64,000 bases of DNA from Fodinibius sp964490705 (GTDB taxonomy: Bacteria > Bacteroidota > Rhodothermia > Balneolales > Balneolaceae). Below the pieces are notes generated by a model. It did no database searches and was not told the origin of the DNA. It saw only the letters and a list, made by a program, of their open reading frames with translations. This document shows positions 1-9,367 of the stretch, piece after piece (the first letter of the stretch is position 1; each line of letters opens with the position of its first letter). Position numbers and translations under genes: made by a program. The DNA lies in the NCBI GenBank assembly GCA_964490705.1, contig CAZBCG010000001.1:124001-188000 (forward strand). Reading direction: 5' to 3'.

Positions 1-708
1 TTAGATTGGGTTGCGGAAACCGAGCCCGATATTATCTGCCTGCAGGAACTTCGGGCGATGGAACATCAGGTTCCCGGTCCAATTCAAAAACTGGATTACC
101 ACGAAGCCTATCACACCGCCGAGAAAAAAGGATATTCGGGCGTAGGTATTTTATCCAAAAAAGAACCGATTAATGTTGAAATGGGAATGGGCATTGACTG
201 GATTGACAGCGAGGGACGCATCATTAAGGCTGAATTTGAAGAGCTGATTGTGTTTTCTATCTACGCACCCAGCGGCACTACTGGAGATGAGCGACAGGAT
301 TTGAAAATGGAGTTTCTGGAATACTTTCTCCCCTTTGCCCAAAAGTATCTCAGTAACGAAAAGCCTGTGGTTTTTTGCGGCGATTACAACATCTGCCACA
401 AGGCTATCGATATCCACAATCCCAAAAGAAACAAGAATACCTCGGGATTTTTACCTGAAGAACGGGAGTGGGTCACGCGTATGCTGCAGACCGGTTTTGA
501 GGATGTCTATCGCCGACTCCACGAGGGAGAAGAGGATTTGTACAGCTGGTGGAGCTATCGGGCGGCCTCCAAAGAACGGAACAAGGGCTGGAGAATCGAT
601 TATCATATGACAAGTCCCGATCTGCTCGAGGCTGCCGAAGAAGCCGTCATCGAAATGGAGAGGGATCTCTCGGATCACGCGCCAGTAACGGTGTCGTATC
701 AGCTCTGA
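1..708 (+). CDS. xth: Exodeoxyribonuclease III (5' partial)
   Basis: Open from base 1, so the start codon lies outside the window; 235 residues are visible and roughly 20 are probably missing. Motifs in order are CLQE (visible residues 13-16), GDYN (127-130) followed by the ExoIII-typical HxAIDIHNPK stretch, and the C-terminal SDHAPV (224-229). These match the metal- and phosphate-binding signature of the exonuclease-endonuclease-phosphatase fold. Family members are Mg-dependent AP endonucleases / 3'-5' exonucleases of base excision repair in the cytoplasm. The first internal ATG at base 58 lies after the catalytic CLQE motif and is not a plausible start. Confidence 0.93.
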   Translation, partial: LDWVAETEPDIICLQELRAMEHQVPGPIQKLDYHEAYHTAEKKGYSGVGILSKKEPINVEMGMGIDWIDSEGRIIKAEFEELIVFSIYAPSGTTGDERQDLKMEFLEYFLPFAQKYLSNEKPVVFCGDYNICHKAIDIHNPKRNKNTSGFLPEEREWVTRMLQTGFEDVYRRLHEGEEDLYSWWSYRAASKERNKGWRIDYHMTSPDLLEAAEEAVIEMERDLSDHAPVTVSYQL

Positions 709-742
709 TGGTTTTCGCCCTTTAAAATAGTATATTAGATGT

Positions 743-761
743 ATATTAAATCATTTGATAT
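743..761. promoter_or_regulatory. Palindromic operator candidate upstream of marR-type gene
   Basis: ATATTAAATCATTTGATAT is a 19-bp palindrome around a central C with one mismatched pair. It lies 22 bp before the MarR-family start codon. MarR regulators usually bind AT-rich palindromes in their own promoters, so this is a reasonable autoregulatory site. That role is inference from position and symmetry. Confidence 0.45.
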
Positions 762-783
762 CTAACCATTCATCCTTAAAGCA

Positions 784-1230
784 ATGGGCACGCATTACGA
801 AGGCAGCGAAAAAGAACAAAAAACGCTCAATGCATTTATCAAGCTGATGCGGGCTACCGAGTCGATCAATAATCGGCTGAATCGACAATTGGCAGATGTA
901 AATTTAACTGTAAGTCAGTTTGGTGTGCTCGAGGCACTGCTTCATTTGGGCCCCCTCAACCAAAAAGCGCTGGGCGAAAAGCTGCTTAAAAGTGGCGGTA
1001 ATATTACGCTGGTCGTCGATAATCTGGAAAAAAGCGGATGGGTGGAGCGGCATCAGGATCCCGAAGACCGACGCTCGATGCTCGTACATTTAACGCCGGA
1101 GGGCAAAGAGTTTATCTCGTCGTATTTTCCCAAACATCTCGACCGCATTATGCAGGAGTTCAACATGCTCTCGGAGCAAGAACTCGAAGAGCTTGCCCGG
1201 ATTTGCAAAAAGTTAGGACTGCAAGAATAA
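784..1230 (+). CDS. MarR family transcriptional regulator
   Basis: A 148-residue winged-helix protein of usual MarR length. The recognition-helix region is around residues 70-82, and the wing has the characteristic DPEDRR...LTPEGK pattern (92-108). N- and C-terminal helices would form the dimer interface. Family members are cytoplasmic dimeric repressors that often sense small phenolics or oxidants. The ligand cannot be read from sequence, and neither neighbour is an obvious dedicated target. An AT-rich palindrome just upstream suggests autoregulation. Confidence 0.9.
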   Translation: MGTHYEGSEKEQKTLNAFIKLMRATESINNRLNRQLADVNLTVSQFGVLEALLHLGPLNQKALGEKLLKSGGNITLVVDNLEKSGWVERHQDPEDRRSMLVHLTPEGKEFISSYFPKHLDRIMQEFNMLSEQELEELARICKKLGLQE

Positions 1231-1305
1231 ACAATAATTGCACCCGACTTTAGTTATAATAGTGGTGGTAAACACCCACTAATATATGACTCCATATATC
1301 CCTCA

Positions 1306-1331
1306 GGGAATGGGCTTGAACGCTCATTCCC
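1306..1331. terminator. Hairpin between convergent genes
   Basis: GGGAATGGGC and GCTCATTCCC form a 10-bp stem with one G-T wobble and a 6-nt loop. It sits between the convergent MarR and LolC/E-type genes. The U-tract is poor on both strands, so terminator function is tentative. Confidence 0.4.
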
Positions 1332-1338
1332 TCCTTAA

Positions 1339-2565
1339 TTAGTCATAGCGGATTGCATCCGCCGGCTCTACTTGCGACGCCCTCCGCGCCGGATACCAAC
1401 TGGCCAACAGGCAAAGCACCAAACTGCCAACAAGCACAATAGACACATCTACCGCATTAATGCTTACCGGGTAGGCGTTAATGATAAAAGCGTTTGATAG
1501 CTCAATAAGCCCATATTTTTTTTGCAGCCAGCTCAATAGCAGTCCAAGACCTCCACCGATACCGCATCCAATTAATCCGATGTACAACCCCTGCTGCACA
1601 AATATTTTTTTGATGTCCGACGGCGTAAAACCCATGGTTAACAGAACTCCGATATCACGATTCTTTTGGATGACAATCATCGTAAGCGAACCGATAATAT
1701 TCAGCACGGCCACAATCACAATAATCATCAGCACCAAGTACGAACTCCACTTTTCAATGTACATCACATCATAGAGCGGCCGTTGTAGATCATACCATGT
1801 TGAAATCTCAAAATTACTGCCAAGCTTTTGTCCCAGTGTGGCTTTTACCGCATCTGCCTCATCGGTGTCAGTCAACCGAATATCAATGGCCGATATTTGG
1901 TTTCTAATTTCAAAAAGCCGCTGTGCCGCCCCTAGATCAACAAAAATAGCCGGGCTTTCAGTAATTTCCAGCCGCGAGTAGGTCCCGCGTATCTCAAAAC
2001 GATAGGTCCGCGGCATCGAAAACTGAGTCAGCGATTTCCGCATCCCGTCGGCACTTAGCAGCGCCACCTCATCTCCGATACTGAGCCCCAGCTCAGTCAT
2101 AAGCTGTGTATTGACCAGTATGCCCGGCTTTTTGTTACGGACTTGAAGGTCAACCTCCCCATCTTTTACATTTTGTTTTAACTTGTTAACCTGAAAATAC
2201 TCTTCGGGATGAATCCCGCGCACCGTTACCACCTTGTCGGTCTCGCGATCAAAGGCAAGCAATGCCTTACCCTCAACGTACGAAGCCATATCATTGATTT
2301 CTGGAATCCCGGCAAGCTTTTGCTGCATATCCTGCGTGTAGAGAAAAGAATCTGATGCCACAGACTCGATGCGAATATCGGGATCGTTCTGCAACAAAAA
2401 TCCTTTAATTACCTGATAAAAACCACTAAACACCGATAACACCACAATCAGTAGTGCCGTACCAATGGTCACCCCGGTAATGCTGATGCCCGTCAAGGTA
2501 GAGATGAGTGAAATATGCTTTTTCGAAAAAAGATAGCGTCTCGCTATAAATCCGTTTGTTTCCAT
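1339..2565 (-). CDS. ABC transporter permease, LolC/LolE (FtsX-like) family
   Basis: A 408-residue integral membrane protein with one N-terminal membrane segment (about 24-47), a large extracytoplasmic MacB-like domain (about 50-270), and three C-terminal segments (about 278-390). This is the classic type VII ABC permease layout. The loop with NRDIGVLLTMGFTPSDIKKIF matches the LolC/E coupling region. Relatives extract lipoproteins from the inner membrane for transfer to the outer membrane. No LolD-type ATPase is adjacent, so the partner must be elsewhere. The ATG start at 2565 gives an arginine-containing N-terminus before the first membrane helix, as in the family. Confidence 0.9.
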   Translation of the reverse strand: METNGFIARRYLFSKKHISLISTLTGISITGVTIGTALLIVVLSVFSGFYQVIKGFLLQNDPDIRIESVASDSFLYTQDMQQKLAGIPEINDMASYVEGKALLAFDRETDKVVTVRGIHPEEYFQVNKLKQNVKDGEVDLQVRNKKPGILVNTQLMTELGLSIGDEVALLSADGMRKSLTQFSMPRTYRFEIRGTYSRLEITESPAIFVDLGAAQRLFEIRNQISAIDIRLTDTDEADAVKATLGQKLGSNFEISTWYDLQRPLYDVMYIEKWSSYLVLMIIVIVAVLNIIGSLTMIVIQKNRDIGVLLTMGFTPSDIKKIFVQQGLYIGLIGCGIGGGLGLLLSWLQKKYGLIELSNAFIINAYPVSINAVDVSIVLVGSLVLCLLASWYPARRASQVEPADAIRYD

Positions 2566-2699
2566 AAATCCAAAATAACCATAATCGAGAAATATAACAG
2601 CCGTTGATCTGTGGTGGCGGTCGCTTCACAATATTTTACGCAATAAGATATCACAATTTTTATACATTAATTTGACAAAGCCGATCAACACCAACTAAA

Positions 2700-5600
2700 T
2701 TGGGAATTATGTTTAGGGATCACAGCACGATCTTAAAAAAACAACCGATATCAGTAACTGTAATTTTGTTGAGTGTATTTTGTTTGGGGATTTCTTTCTC
2801 AAGCCAAGCTCAGCGGTTCGGAGCCAACGATCAAGCTACCGAAAAGGTAACCTACGAGCAGCAATACCTGCAAGAACTGGACTATCGGAATATTGGTCCC
2901 TTTCGCGGCGGACGTTCCGTAGCCGTAAGCGGGCATCCCAATCAGCCCGATACCTATTATACGGGATTTACGGGCGGCGGCGTCTATAAAACCACCGACG
3001 GCGGCCAAAACTGGATGAATGTATCTGACGGATATTTCAAGACCGGATCTGTTGGCGCTGTTACTGTAGCTCCCTCTGACGCCAATGTCATTTACGCCGG
3101 GATGGGCGAAACCTGCATCCGCGGAAATATGTCGGCCGGTGACGGCATGTACAAATCCGTTGACGGCGGAAAAAGCTGGACACATATCGGGCTGCCCGAA
3201 TCACACTTTATTGGTGAAATTGCCGTGCATCCCGAAAATGCCGATGTGGCCTGGGTTGCCGTTCTGGGACATGCCTTTGGAACCGAGGGCAACCAAGAGC
3301 GCGGCGTCTATAAAACAACGGACGGGGGCCAGACCTGGGACAAAGTATTGTATCACAACGAGCGGACAGGTGCCGTGGATATTGAAGTGGATCCCACCAA
3401 TCCGCGCGTACTATATGCTTCGCTTTGGGAGGCATACCGAAATCCCTGGAAAATGTCGAGCGGCGGCGAAGGCAGCGGTCTGTATAAAAGTACCGACGGT
3501 GGCGAAACATGGACGAACATTTCGCAACGGCCCGGCATGCCCAAGGGACTGATGGGCAAGATCGGCGTTGCCGTTTCTCCCGTCAATCCCGATCGCGTGT
3601 GGGCTATGATCGAAAGTAAAAACGGCGGTGTTTTCCGCTCGGATGACAGCGGACAAACCTGGGATCGCATCAACAAAGAACGGAATCTTCGTCAACGTGC
3701 CTGGTATTACACGCATATTGTGGCGGGCACCGAAAGTGAAAATACAGTGTATGTGCTCAATGTAGGTATGTACAAATCCACCGACGGCGGAGAATCATTT
3801 GAAAGTATTGACACGCCTCACGGCGATCATCACGACCTCTGGATTGATCCCAATAACAGTGAGCGCATGGTGGTAGCTGATGATGGTGGCGGACAGGTTT
3901 CATACAACGGTGGAAAGAGCTGGTCATCATATCATAAATATGCCACCGCCCAGTTTTACCAGGTCATTACAGATAACCAATTTCCCTATCATATTTACGG
4001 TGCACAGCAGGATAACAGCACTGTGGGTATTAAAAGTCGAACGGCCGATTACGGCATTGACACCCGCGACTGGCATCCCGTGGCAGGCGGTGAAAGTGGC
4101 TATATCGCTCCAGACCCGGAAAATCCCAATATTACCTATGGCGGCAGCTACGGTGGATACTTCAATAAGTTTAACGAATTTACTGATCAAAGTGATCGCA
4201 TCGACGTGTGGCCGGACAATCCCATGGGAGCGGGAGCCAAAGATTTAAAATATCGCTTCCAGTGGACCTTCCCGATCTATATCTCCCCACATAATCCTGA
4301 TCTGCTTTACGCTACCTCGCAGTTTGTGCACCGCTCCGACGATGAGGGAATGAGCTGGGAAACCATTAGCCCCGATTTAACACGCAACGACAAATCGAAG
4401 CAGCAGGAATCCGGCGGCCCCATCACCAAAGATGATACCAGCGTCGAATATTACAATACCGTATTCACCTTTGCCGAATCGCCCGTAGAGCCGGGTGTGT
4501 TATGGACCGGCGCCGATGATGGGCTGATTCACGTGAGTCGTGATAACGGCGAAAGCTGGACCGACGTTACGCCCGACGGCATGCCCGAGGCCATGGCCAG
4601 CATCATCGATCCATCGCCGCACGATCCCGGAACTACATACCTGGCTGCTACTCGCTACAAGTTTGATGACTTTTCGCCCATGCTCTACAAGACGGAGAAT
4701 TATGGACAGAGCTGGACGAAAATCAACAATGGGATACCTTCCAAAGATTTTACGCGCGTAATTCGTGAGGATCCCAACAAAGAAGGCCTGCTCTATGCGG
4801 GAACCGAAACCGGCGTTTATGTTTCCTTTAATGATGGTCAACTCTGGCAGCCGCTGCAGCTAAACTTGCCGGCGGTACCCATTACGGATTTGGCCGTCCA
4901 TAAACGCGACAAAGATCTGGTCGTGGCTACGCAGGGACGCTCGTTTTGGGTACTCGATAACCTTTCGGTACTGCATCAAATGAGTGATGAGGTAACAAAA
5001 TCTGATTACTATCTCTATAAGCCTGAAACAACGTATCTGTTTGGGAATCATACTGATGTTGATCCCGGTGAAACGCTGGGCGAAAATCCCGAAGAAGGTG
5101 TAGTTGTGCATTACAACATTGCCGAACCAAATGAAGAACAGGAGGTACAGCTGCAGTTTGCCGAATCCGACGGCGATATCATTCGCACTTTTTCCAACCA
5201 GGAAGATCTGGATGGAAATGAGGTTAAAGAATCAGAAGAGTTTTATGAAAAAGAGCACGACACCAGTTGGGATGTCATCACGACAAAGAAAGGCCAAAAC
5301 AAATTTGTCTGGAATATGCGGTATCCCGGAGCAGCTGACCTGGACGGACGACAAATTCTCTGGGCGGGATCTACCCGCGGACCTTCGGCCGTTCCCGGCT
5401 CGTATGAAGTCCGCTTAATTGTGGATGATGAAACCATAATGACACAGGAGTTTGAACTCACCAAAGATCCGCGCATTGATGTTAGCCAAGATGATTTTGA
5501 GGCGCAGTTCGATCTGCATCAAACAATCATCAGCAAGCTGGACACGACCCATAAAACCATCAATAAAATCCGGGAAATGCGCAGCGAACTCACAGATATT

Positions 5601-5933
5601 AAATCAGAGTACGCCGGAAATGAGGAAGTACAGGATCGGGTTGAATCGCTGATGAATACGCTTTCTGAAGTCGAAGGGGAATTGATGCAAACCAAAGCCG
5701 AGTCGTTCCAAGATGTGTTGAACTATCCCATTAAGCTGAACAACAAGCTGGCATCGCTGGCCAACACGGTTGGTACCGGCGACGGACGTCCCACCGAGCA
5801 GCAATACGCAGTTTACGAAGATTTGGCATCCAAAGTAGATGCACAATTTAAAAAAGTAGAACCGATTCTGCGCGGTGAGGGTTCGGATCTTATTGAAGAG
5901 CTAAAGCAAGAGGCAATCCCGATAGAAAATTAA
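2700..5933 (+). CDS. Exported Asp-box (VPS10/sortilin-like) beta-propeller protein
   Basis: A 1077-residue protein with a signal peptide ending near residue 38 (SSQAQ). About eleven Asp-box repeats of the S/T-x-D-x-G-x-x-W type follow, including YKTTDGGQNW, YKSVDGGKSW, YKTTDGGQTW, YKSTDGGETW, FRSDDSGQTW and HRSDDEGMSW. The C-terminal 200 residues are helical and charged. Such proteins are annotated as VPS10-domain or BNR-repeat glycosyl-hydrolase-like and are abundant in Bacteroidota-type heterotrophs. Enzymatic activity is unproven. The reading frame could begin at TTG 2700 or at ATG 2709, and the latter may be more natural. A strong terminator follows. Confidence 0.88.
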   Translation: MGIMFRDHSTILKKQPISVTVILLSVFCLGISFSSQAQRFGANDQATEKVTYEQQYLQELDYRNIGPFRGGRSVAVSGHPNQPDTYYTGFTGGGVYKTTDGGQNWMNVSDGYFKTGSVGAVTVAPSDANVIYAGMGETCIRGNMSAGDGMYKSVDGGKSWTHIGLPESHFIGEIAVHPENADVAWVAVLGHAFGTEGNQERGVYKTTDGGQTWDKVLYHNERTGAVDIEVDPTNPRVLYASLWEAYRNPWKMSSGGEGSGLYKSTDGGETWTNISQRPGMPKGLMGKIGVAVSPVNPDRVWAMIESKNGGVFRSDDSGQTWDRINKERNLRQRAWYYTHIVAGTESENTVYVLNVGMYKSTDGGESFESIDTPHGDHHDLWIDPNNSERMVVADDGGGQVSYNGGKSWSSYHKYATAQFYQVITDNQFPYHIYGAQQDNSTVGIKSRTADYGIDTRDWHPVAGGESGYIAPDPENPNITYGGSYGGYFNKFNEFTDQSDRIDVWPDNPMGAGAKDLKYRFQWTFPIYISPHNPDLLYATSQFVHRSDDEGMSWETISPDLTRNDKSKQQESGGPITKDDTSVEYYNTVFTFAESPVEPGVLWTGADDGLIHVSRDNGESWTDVTPDGMPEAMASIIDPSPHDPGTTYLAATRYKFDDFSPMLYKTENYGQSWTKINNGIPSKDFTRVIREDPNKEGLLYAGTETGVYVSFNDGQLWQPLQLNLPAVPITDLAVHKRDKDLVVATQGRSFWVLDNLSVLHQMSDEVTKSDYYLYKPETTYLFGNHTDVDPGETLGENPEEGVVVHYNIAEPNEEQEVQLQFAESDGDIIRTFSNQEDLDGNEVKESEEFYEKEHDTSWDVITTKKGQNKFVWNMRYPGAADLDGRQILWAGSTRGPSAVPGSYEVRLIVDDETIMTQEFELTKDPRIDVSQDDFEAQFDLHQTIISKLDTTHKTINKIREMRSELTDIKSEYAGNEEVQDRVESLMNTLSEVEGELMQTKAESFQDVLNYPIKLNNKLASLANTVGTGDGRPTEQQYAVYEDLASKVDAQFKKVEPILRGEGSDLIEELKQEAIPIEN

Positions 5934-5942
5934 GCGTACCAT

Positions 5943-5968
5943 GTTATCCTGAACTTGTTTCAGGATCT
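5943..5968. repeat. Dispersed palindromic repeat, copy 1
   Basis: The core ATCCTGAA-cttgt-TTCAGGAT is a perfect 8-bp inverted repeat. The 26-bp unit recurs at 62296-62321 with a single mismatch and in interrupted form near 8880-8915. It lies between a stop codon and its terminator, so it is non-coding. Confidence 0.75.
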
Positions 5969-5992
5969 ATCATTTATGTAAATGCAGATTAG

Positions 5993-6018
5993 GGGCACCC
6001 ATGGTGGTGCCCTTTTTT
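5993..6018 (+). terminator. Intrinsic terminator of the Asp-box propeller gene
   Basis: GGGCACC and GGTGCCC form a 7-bp GC-rich stem with a 6-nt loop followed by six T residues. It reaches into the last codons of the convergent mscS-like gene. Confidence 0.85.
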
Positions 6019-6895
6019 ATTTGCTATTACCAACCGGTAATTTCACGGACGAGCGCACGTGCAGGTCGCGCTGTGGGAACGGAATCTCTATATCATATTT
6101 TCTAAAGGTACGCACAATCGCCTGATTTAACTCATTTCGGATTCGAGGATAATGCTTGACATCCGGAATCCAGGCACGAAGCTGCATATTCCAGGATGAG
6201 TCTCCAAACTCAATCAGGTGGACTTCCGGCTCCGGCTTTTGCATAACGCTGCTATTTTGATTTGCCACTTCTTTCAGCGCTTCCAGTACGTTATCAAGAT
6301 CCGAACCGTAAGCAACCCCCACATTGACATCTAACCGATACGTCGGATCGCCATGCGAATAATTGATGACATCTTTGGATACAAACTCCGAATTGGGCAC
6401 GATAATCGAAATATTATTGACCGTGCGCACCATTGTTGAGCGAATATTAATCTCCGTGATATCTCCCTCAATATTACTCACCACCACCCTGTCACCTACG
6501 CTAATGGGACGCTCAAACAGGATAATCAATCCCGATATAAAATTGGAGGTTACATTCTGTAGTCCAAATCCGATACCTACCGAAAGAAGTCCAAAAATAA
6601 CCGTGAGGCTACTAAGATTAATCCCCACAAAATTGAAGGAAATTAATACCCCTACCGAAATAATAAGATACTGCGTGACACGAGAAAGGGTATAGCTGGT
6701 CCCCGCATCAATTTTAAACCGTTTAAGGATGCGTCGATTTAACGCCCGGCGAATCCAAATTCCCGATAGAATAGAAAGCGTGATAAACAGCAAGAAAACG
6801 AGAACAGAAGCAACTGTTATGGGTGCCTCACTCACCGTAAACAACTGAAAGTTTAAAAAGTCCTGAATGTAGCCGAAGATCTCTTCCCAAGTCAT
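6017..6895 (-). CDS. Small-conductance mechanosensitive channel (MscS family)
   Basis: A 292-residue protein with three N-terminal membrane helices (about 21-43, 64-84, 94-116). The third contains the Gly/Ala-rich pore-lining pattern (VGIGFGLQNVTSNFISG). A beta domain (SVGDRVVVSNIEGDITEINIRSTMVRT) and an alpha/beta cytoplasmic domain follow. The length matches E. coli MscS. It forms a heptameric inner-membrane channel that releases osmolytes on hypo-osmotic shock, which fits a saline-habitat organism. It stands alone and is convergent with the propeller gene. Confidence 0.94.
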   Translation of the reverse strand: MTWEEIFGYIQDFLNFQLFTVSEAPITVASVLVFLLFITLSILSGIWIRRALNRRILKRFKIDAGTSYTLSRVTQYLIISVGVLISFNFVGINLSSLTVIFGLLSVGIGFGLQNVTSNFISGLIILFERPISVGDRVVVSNIEGDITEINIRSTMVRTVNNISIIVPNSEFVSKDVINYSHGDPTYRLDVNVGVAYGSDLDNVLEALKEVANQNSSVMQKPEPEVHLIEFGDSSWNMQLRAWIPDVKHYPRIRNELNQAIVRTFRKYDIEIPFPQRDLHVRSSVKLPVGNSK

Positions 6896-7093
6896 TATTC
6901 TATTGTTTTTTACAAATCAATATTACGATACCAAAAAATACCTCCCTATCCAATTTGTGGGTCAGAGATAATTTGCATTTCAGATGGAATATCCTAATTA
7001 ATGAAATCTTTAATTGGGATTGAATATACCTGCCGATTGCGGTATTTTCAGCTTCTCTTAACGCACACAGATTTTAACTCTTAACCACTTCTT

Positions 7094-7651
7094 ATGCGCA
7101 TCATAATCTTTGGCCCGCCCGGTGCCGGCAAGGGAACACAGGCAAAACTCATCAGCGAAGAATACGGCATCCCTCATCTTTCGACCGGCGAAATTTTTCG
7201 CTCTGCTATTAAAAATGAAACACCCCTCGGCAAAGAAGTAAAATCCATTTTAGATGCCGGTGATCTGGTGCCCGATGAAAAAGTGGTTGCCCTGGTTGAA
7301 GAAGAGTTGAAAGATGGGAAGTATGATGACGGTTATATTTTAGATGGATTCCCCCGCACCGTCCCCCAAGCCAAAGCATTTGATGCAATCTTAGATAAAA
7401 AAGGTAAATCGCTGGATGCTTTCCTTCAGCTCGAAGTTCCAAAAGATGAACTCATAGAACGCATTTTAAATCGCGGAGAAGACCGATCAGACGATACTCC
7501 CGAAAAAGTTAAAAATCGGCTTGATGTCTATTACAATGAAACTAAGCCTGTGCTTAACTACTATAAAAAACAGGACGTGGTAAAATCCATTGACGGCGTT
7601 GGTTCTATAGACGAAATCTTTGATAACATTACCAGCACGCTGGAAAGTTAA
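7094..7651 (+). CDS. adk: Adenylate kinase
   Basis: A 185-residue enzyme catalysing ATP + AMP = 2 ADP in the cytoplasm. The P-loop GPPGAGKGT is at residues 7-15. The AMP-binding stretch includes LSTGEIFR (29-36) and LDGFPRT (83-89). The region around residues 127-137 is a short loop, not the long LID domain of 214-residue forms, so this is the short bacterial type and no zinc-binding cysteines are expected. The ATG start puts the P-loop at the usual distance. It is monocistronic. Confidence 0.96.
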   Translation: MRIIIFGPPGAGKGTQAKLISEEYGIPHLSTGEIFRSAIKNETPLGKEVKSILDAGDLVPDEKVVALVEEELKDGKYDDGYILDGFPRTVPQAKAFDAILDKKGKSLDAFLQLEVPKDELIERILNRGEDRSDDTPEKVKNRLDVYYNETKPVLNYYKKQDVVKSIDGVGSIDEIFDNITSTLES

Positions 7652-7710
7652 TCCCCAGTCTTTTTCTTTTTCTATAGCTGTAAAAACCCTACTCAGGCGG
7701 GGATTTTATT

Positions 7711-7781
7711 TAATACTAACTAATCGGTTAATACCTAGAAAAACAGGTTTAAACTAGCATTAACTAACTTATCAGTTAGTT
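7711..7781. promoter_or_regulatory. Operator-like palindromes in a convergent intergenic region
   Basis: AACTAACT-tatc-AGTTAGTT (7762-7781) is a perfect 8-bp inverted repeat. About 40 bp before it lies the related ACTAACTAATCGGTTAAT (7715-7732). Both resemble TetR-family operators. Neither lies in front of a gene: adk ends at 7651 and the minus-strand gene ends at 7817. The downstream palindrome is followed by a T-rich run and may instead serve as a weak terminator. Confidence 0.4.
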
Positions 7782-7816
7782 CTGATTGTTTTTTCTATCT
7801 GCTGTGAAGGCCTTTA

Positions 7817-8707
7817 TTACAGCACTTGTAAAATGGCGGGTGTTATATCCATGATGCTTTTCGCTTCTGTAAAGTGCTTCGCTCCGGGACCTCCTACAAA
7901 TAATGGCACTCTATTAAAAGTATGTGTTTTCACAGATAAATCTTCTACATTCCCGTGATCACTGGATAATACAATAGTTGTGTCTGCCGGCTTTTCTTGA
8001 ATTAGTTGCCAAAGAAACCGATCGTAGGTACGTAAATACTGATTTGCTTTTTCGATCTCCTGGCTATGTCCCGCTTTATCGGTCAGATAATATTCGTGGA
8101 GTAATAGATCATAATGTTGTGACTGTTGTAAAAGCCGATCAGCTGCTTGTTCAGGGGTTATCTCCGGGACATCGATGTCCAGCTGCTCCCGCCAAGCCCT
8201 TTGCGTTAGCTCGGCCGTCAATGCTTTTTCTTGCTTAACATCCTCGGTCGTTTGAAGCGGAACATCTACACTCTTTGTCATAAAGGTCGTGCAGCTCCAG
8301 CGATCACGCTTACGTGCTTTCTGGAAAAAAATATCAGGGTAAGCATTCATAAATGTACATTTTTTACCCTGCTCCTGCGCTTTTATAAACAGGCTCTCTT
8401 CTTTCAATAGCGGTTTGATTCCCGAATGCGGAAATGGTCCAAAGTGTTTTCCTATTTTTTGAGAGGCATTTTTTCCCGTAAATAAGGTCGTCTGTCCCGT
8501 ACCGCTTTGTGGCAATCCATCCACACCCAGACAGGCATCAATTGATTTAAAGAGATGTTCTTCTTCGGCGATTTCAGTTGTGGTATGATCAAACGATTGA
8601 TCCCCGGCCATCGCTGAAAATCCATGATAGGTAGATTGGGTAAAAGGATTGTTTTCTGACTCATCTCCCAGCCCTACGCCGTCGATAAATAAAAAGATTA
8701 CAGCCAT
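7817..8707 (-). CDS. Alkaline phosphatase-fold metalloenzyme (phosphoglyceromutase-like)
   Basis: A 296-residue protein with the alkaline-phosphatase superfamily metal signature. FLFIDGVGLG (residues 5-14) carries the first metal-binding Asp, SGTGQTTLFTG supplies a candidate nucleophile Ser/Thr region, and LSSDHGNVED with a later THTFNRVPL motif supplies the second metal-binding Asp/His set. Related proteins include cofactor-independent phosphoglycerate mutase and nucleotide pyrophosphatases. This one is much shorter than iPGM and its substrate is unknown. There is no signal peptide, so it should be cytoplasmic. Confidence 0.8.
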   Translation of the reverse strand: MAVIFLFIDGVGLGDESENNPFTQSTYHGFSAMAGDQSFDHTTTEIAEEEHLFKSIDACLGVDGLPQSGTGQTTLFTGKNASQKIGKHFGPFPHSGIKPLLKEESLFIKAQEQGKKCTFMNAYPDIFFQKARKRDRWSCTTFMTKSVDVPLQTTEDVKQEKALTAELTQRAWREQLDIDVPEITPEQAADRLLQQSQHYDLLLHEYYLTDKAGHSQEIEKANQYLRTYDRFLWQLIQEKPADTTIVLSSDHGNVEDLSVKTHTFNRVPLFVGGPGAKHFTEAKSIMDITPAILQVL

Positions 8708-8820
8708 GACAATAATTTCTGTTTCACAAAGTTACGCAAAGAAAGCACAAAGATTCACAGAGAGTTCCTTTATGATCTTTACCGTAACTTTCTACTACAG
8801 CGATAACATTTTTTTTTCAT

Positions 8821-8915
8821 GTTATCCTAAGCATGTATTTATCTAAAAATCTATCCTACTCAAATACACAAGATCCTGAAACCCCGAATGATCGGGACAC
8901 GGCAAGTTAAGGATG
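8821..8915. repeat. Dispersed palindromic repeat, interrupted variant
   Basis: Read on the minus strand, the segment contains GTCATCCTTAACTTG, then about 21 bp with the palindrome CCCGATCATTCGGG, then TTTCAGGATCT. These are the two halves of the repeat at 5943 and 62296 with an extra hairpin inserted into the loop. A further GTTATCCTAA lies at 8821. No coding potential was seen. Confidence 0.55.
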
Positions 8916-8926
8916 ACATCTTTTAT

Positions 8927-9367
8927 TTACTTTTCTAAAACCAATGTAACGGGACCATCGTTGCGGAGCTGTACATCCATATAGGCACCAAATTCTCCGG
9001 TTCCTATCTTGAGGTCTGAGTTATCCTTAAAATACTTTACCATCTCCTTATAGAGTTTATTAGCTTTATCGGGTCCTGCTGCCTCAAAATAACTAGGCCG
9101 ATTTCCAGATTCGTAATCTCCATACAAGGTAAATTGAGGCACTACCAAGATCTCTCCCTCTATATCCTGTACCGATAAATTCATCTTTCCATCTCCATCA
9201 TCAAAGACGCGCAACTTTAATATTTTATCCGCCAGCCATTCCATCTGTTGCCGACTGTCATCTTCGTGGATCCCCACCAACAACATTAGCCCTTGTTCAA
9301 TCGCACCGATCTGCACATCATCAACCAAAACACGCGACTCAGATACCCGTTGTAGTACTATTTTCAT
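8927..9367 (-). CDS. dtd: D-aminoacyl-tRNA deacylase
   Basis: A 146-residue homodimeric cytoplasmic enzyme that hydrolyses D-amino acids from mischarged tRNA. The family signatures are both present: VPQFTLYGDYESGNRP (76-91), corresponding to the SQFTL block with Pro replacing the usual Ser, and the C-terminal NDGPVT (136-141) carrying the Gly-cisPro chiral proofreading element. The length is normal. It borders the origin-like region on its left side. Confidence 0.95.
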   Translation of the reverse strand: MKIVLQRVSESRVLVDDVQIGAIEQGLMLLVGIHEDDSRQQMEWLADKILKLRVFDDGDGKMNLSVQDIEGEILVVPQFTLYGDYESGNRPSYFEAAGPDKANKLYKEMVKYFKDNSDLKIGTGEFGAYMDVQLRNDGPVTLVLEK

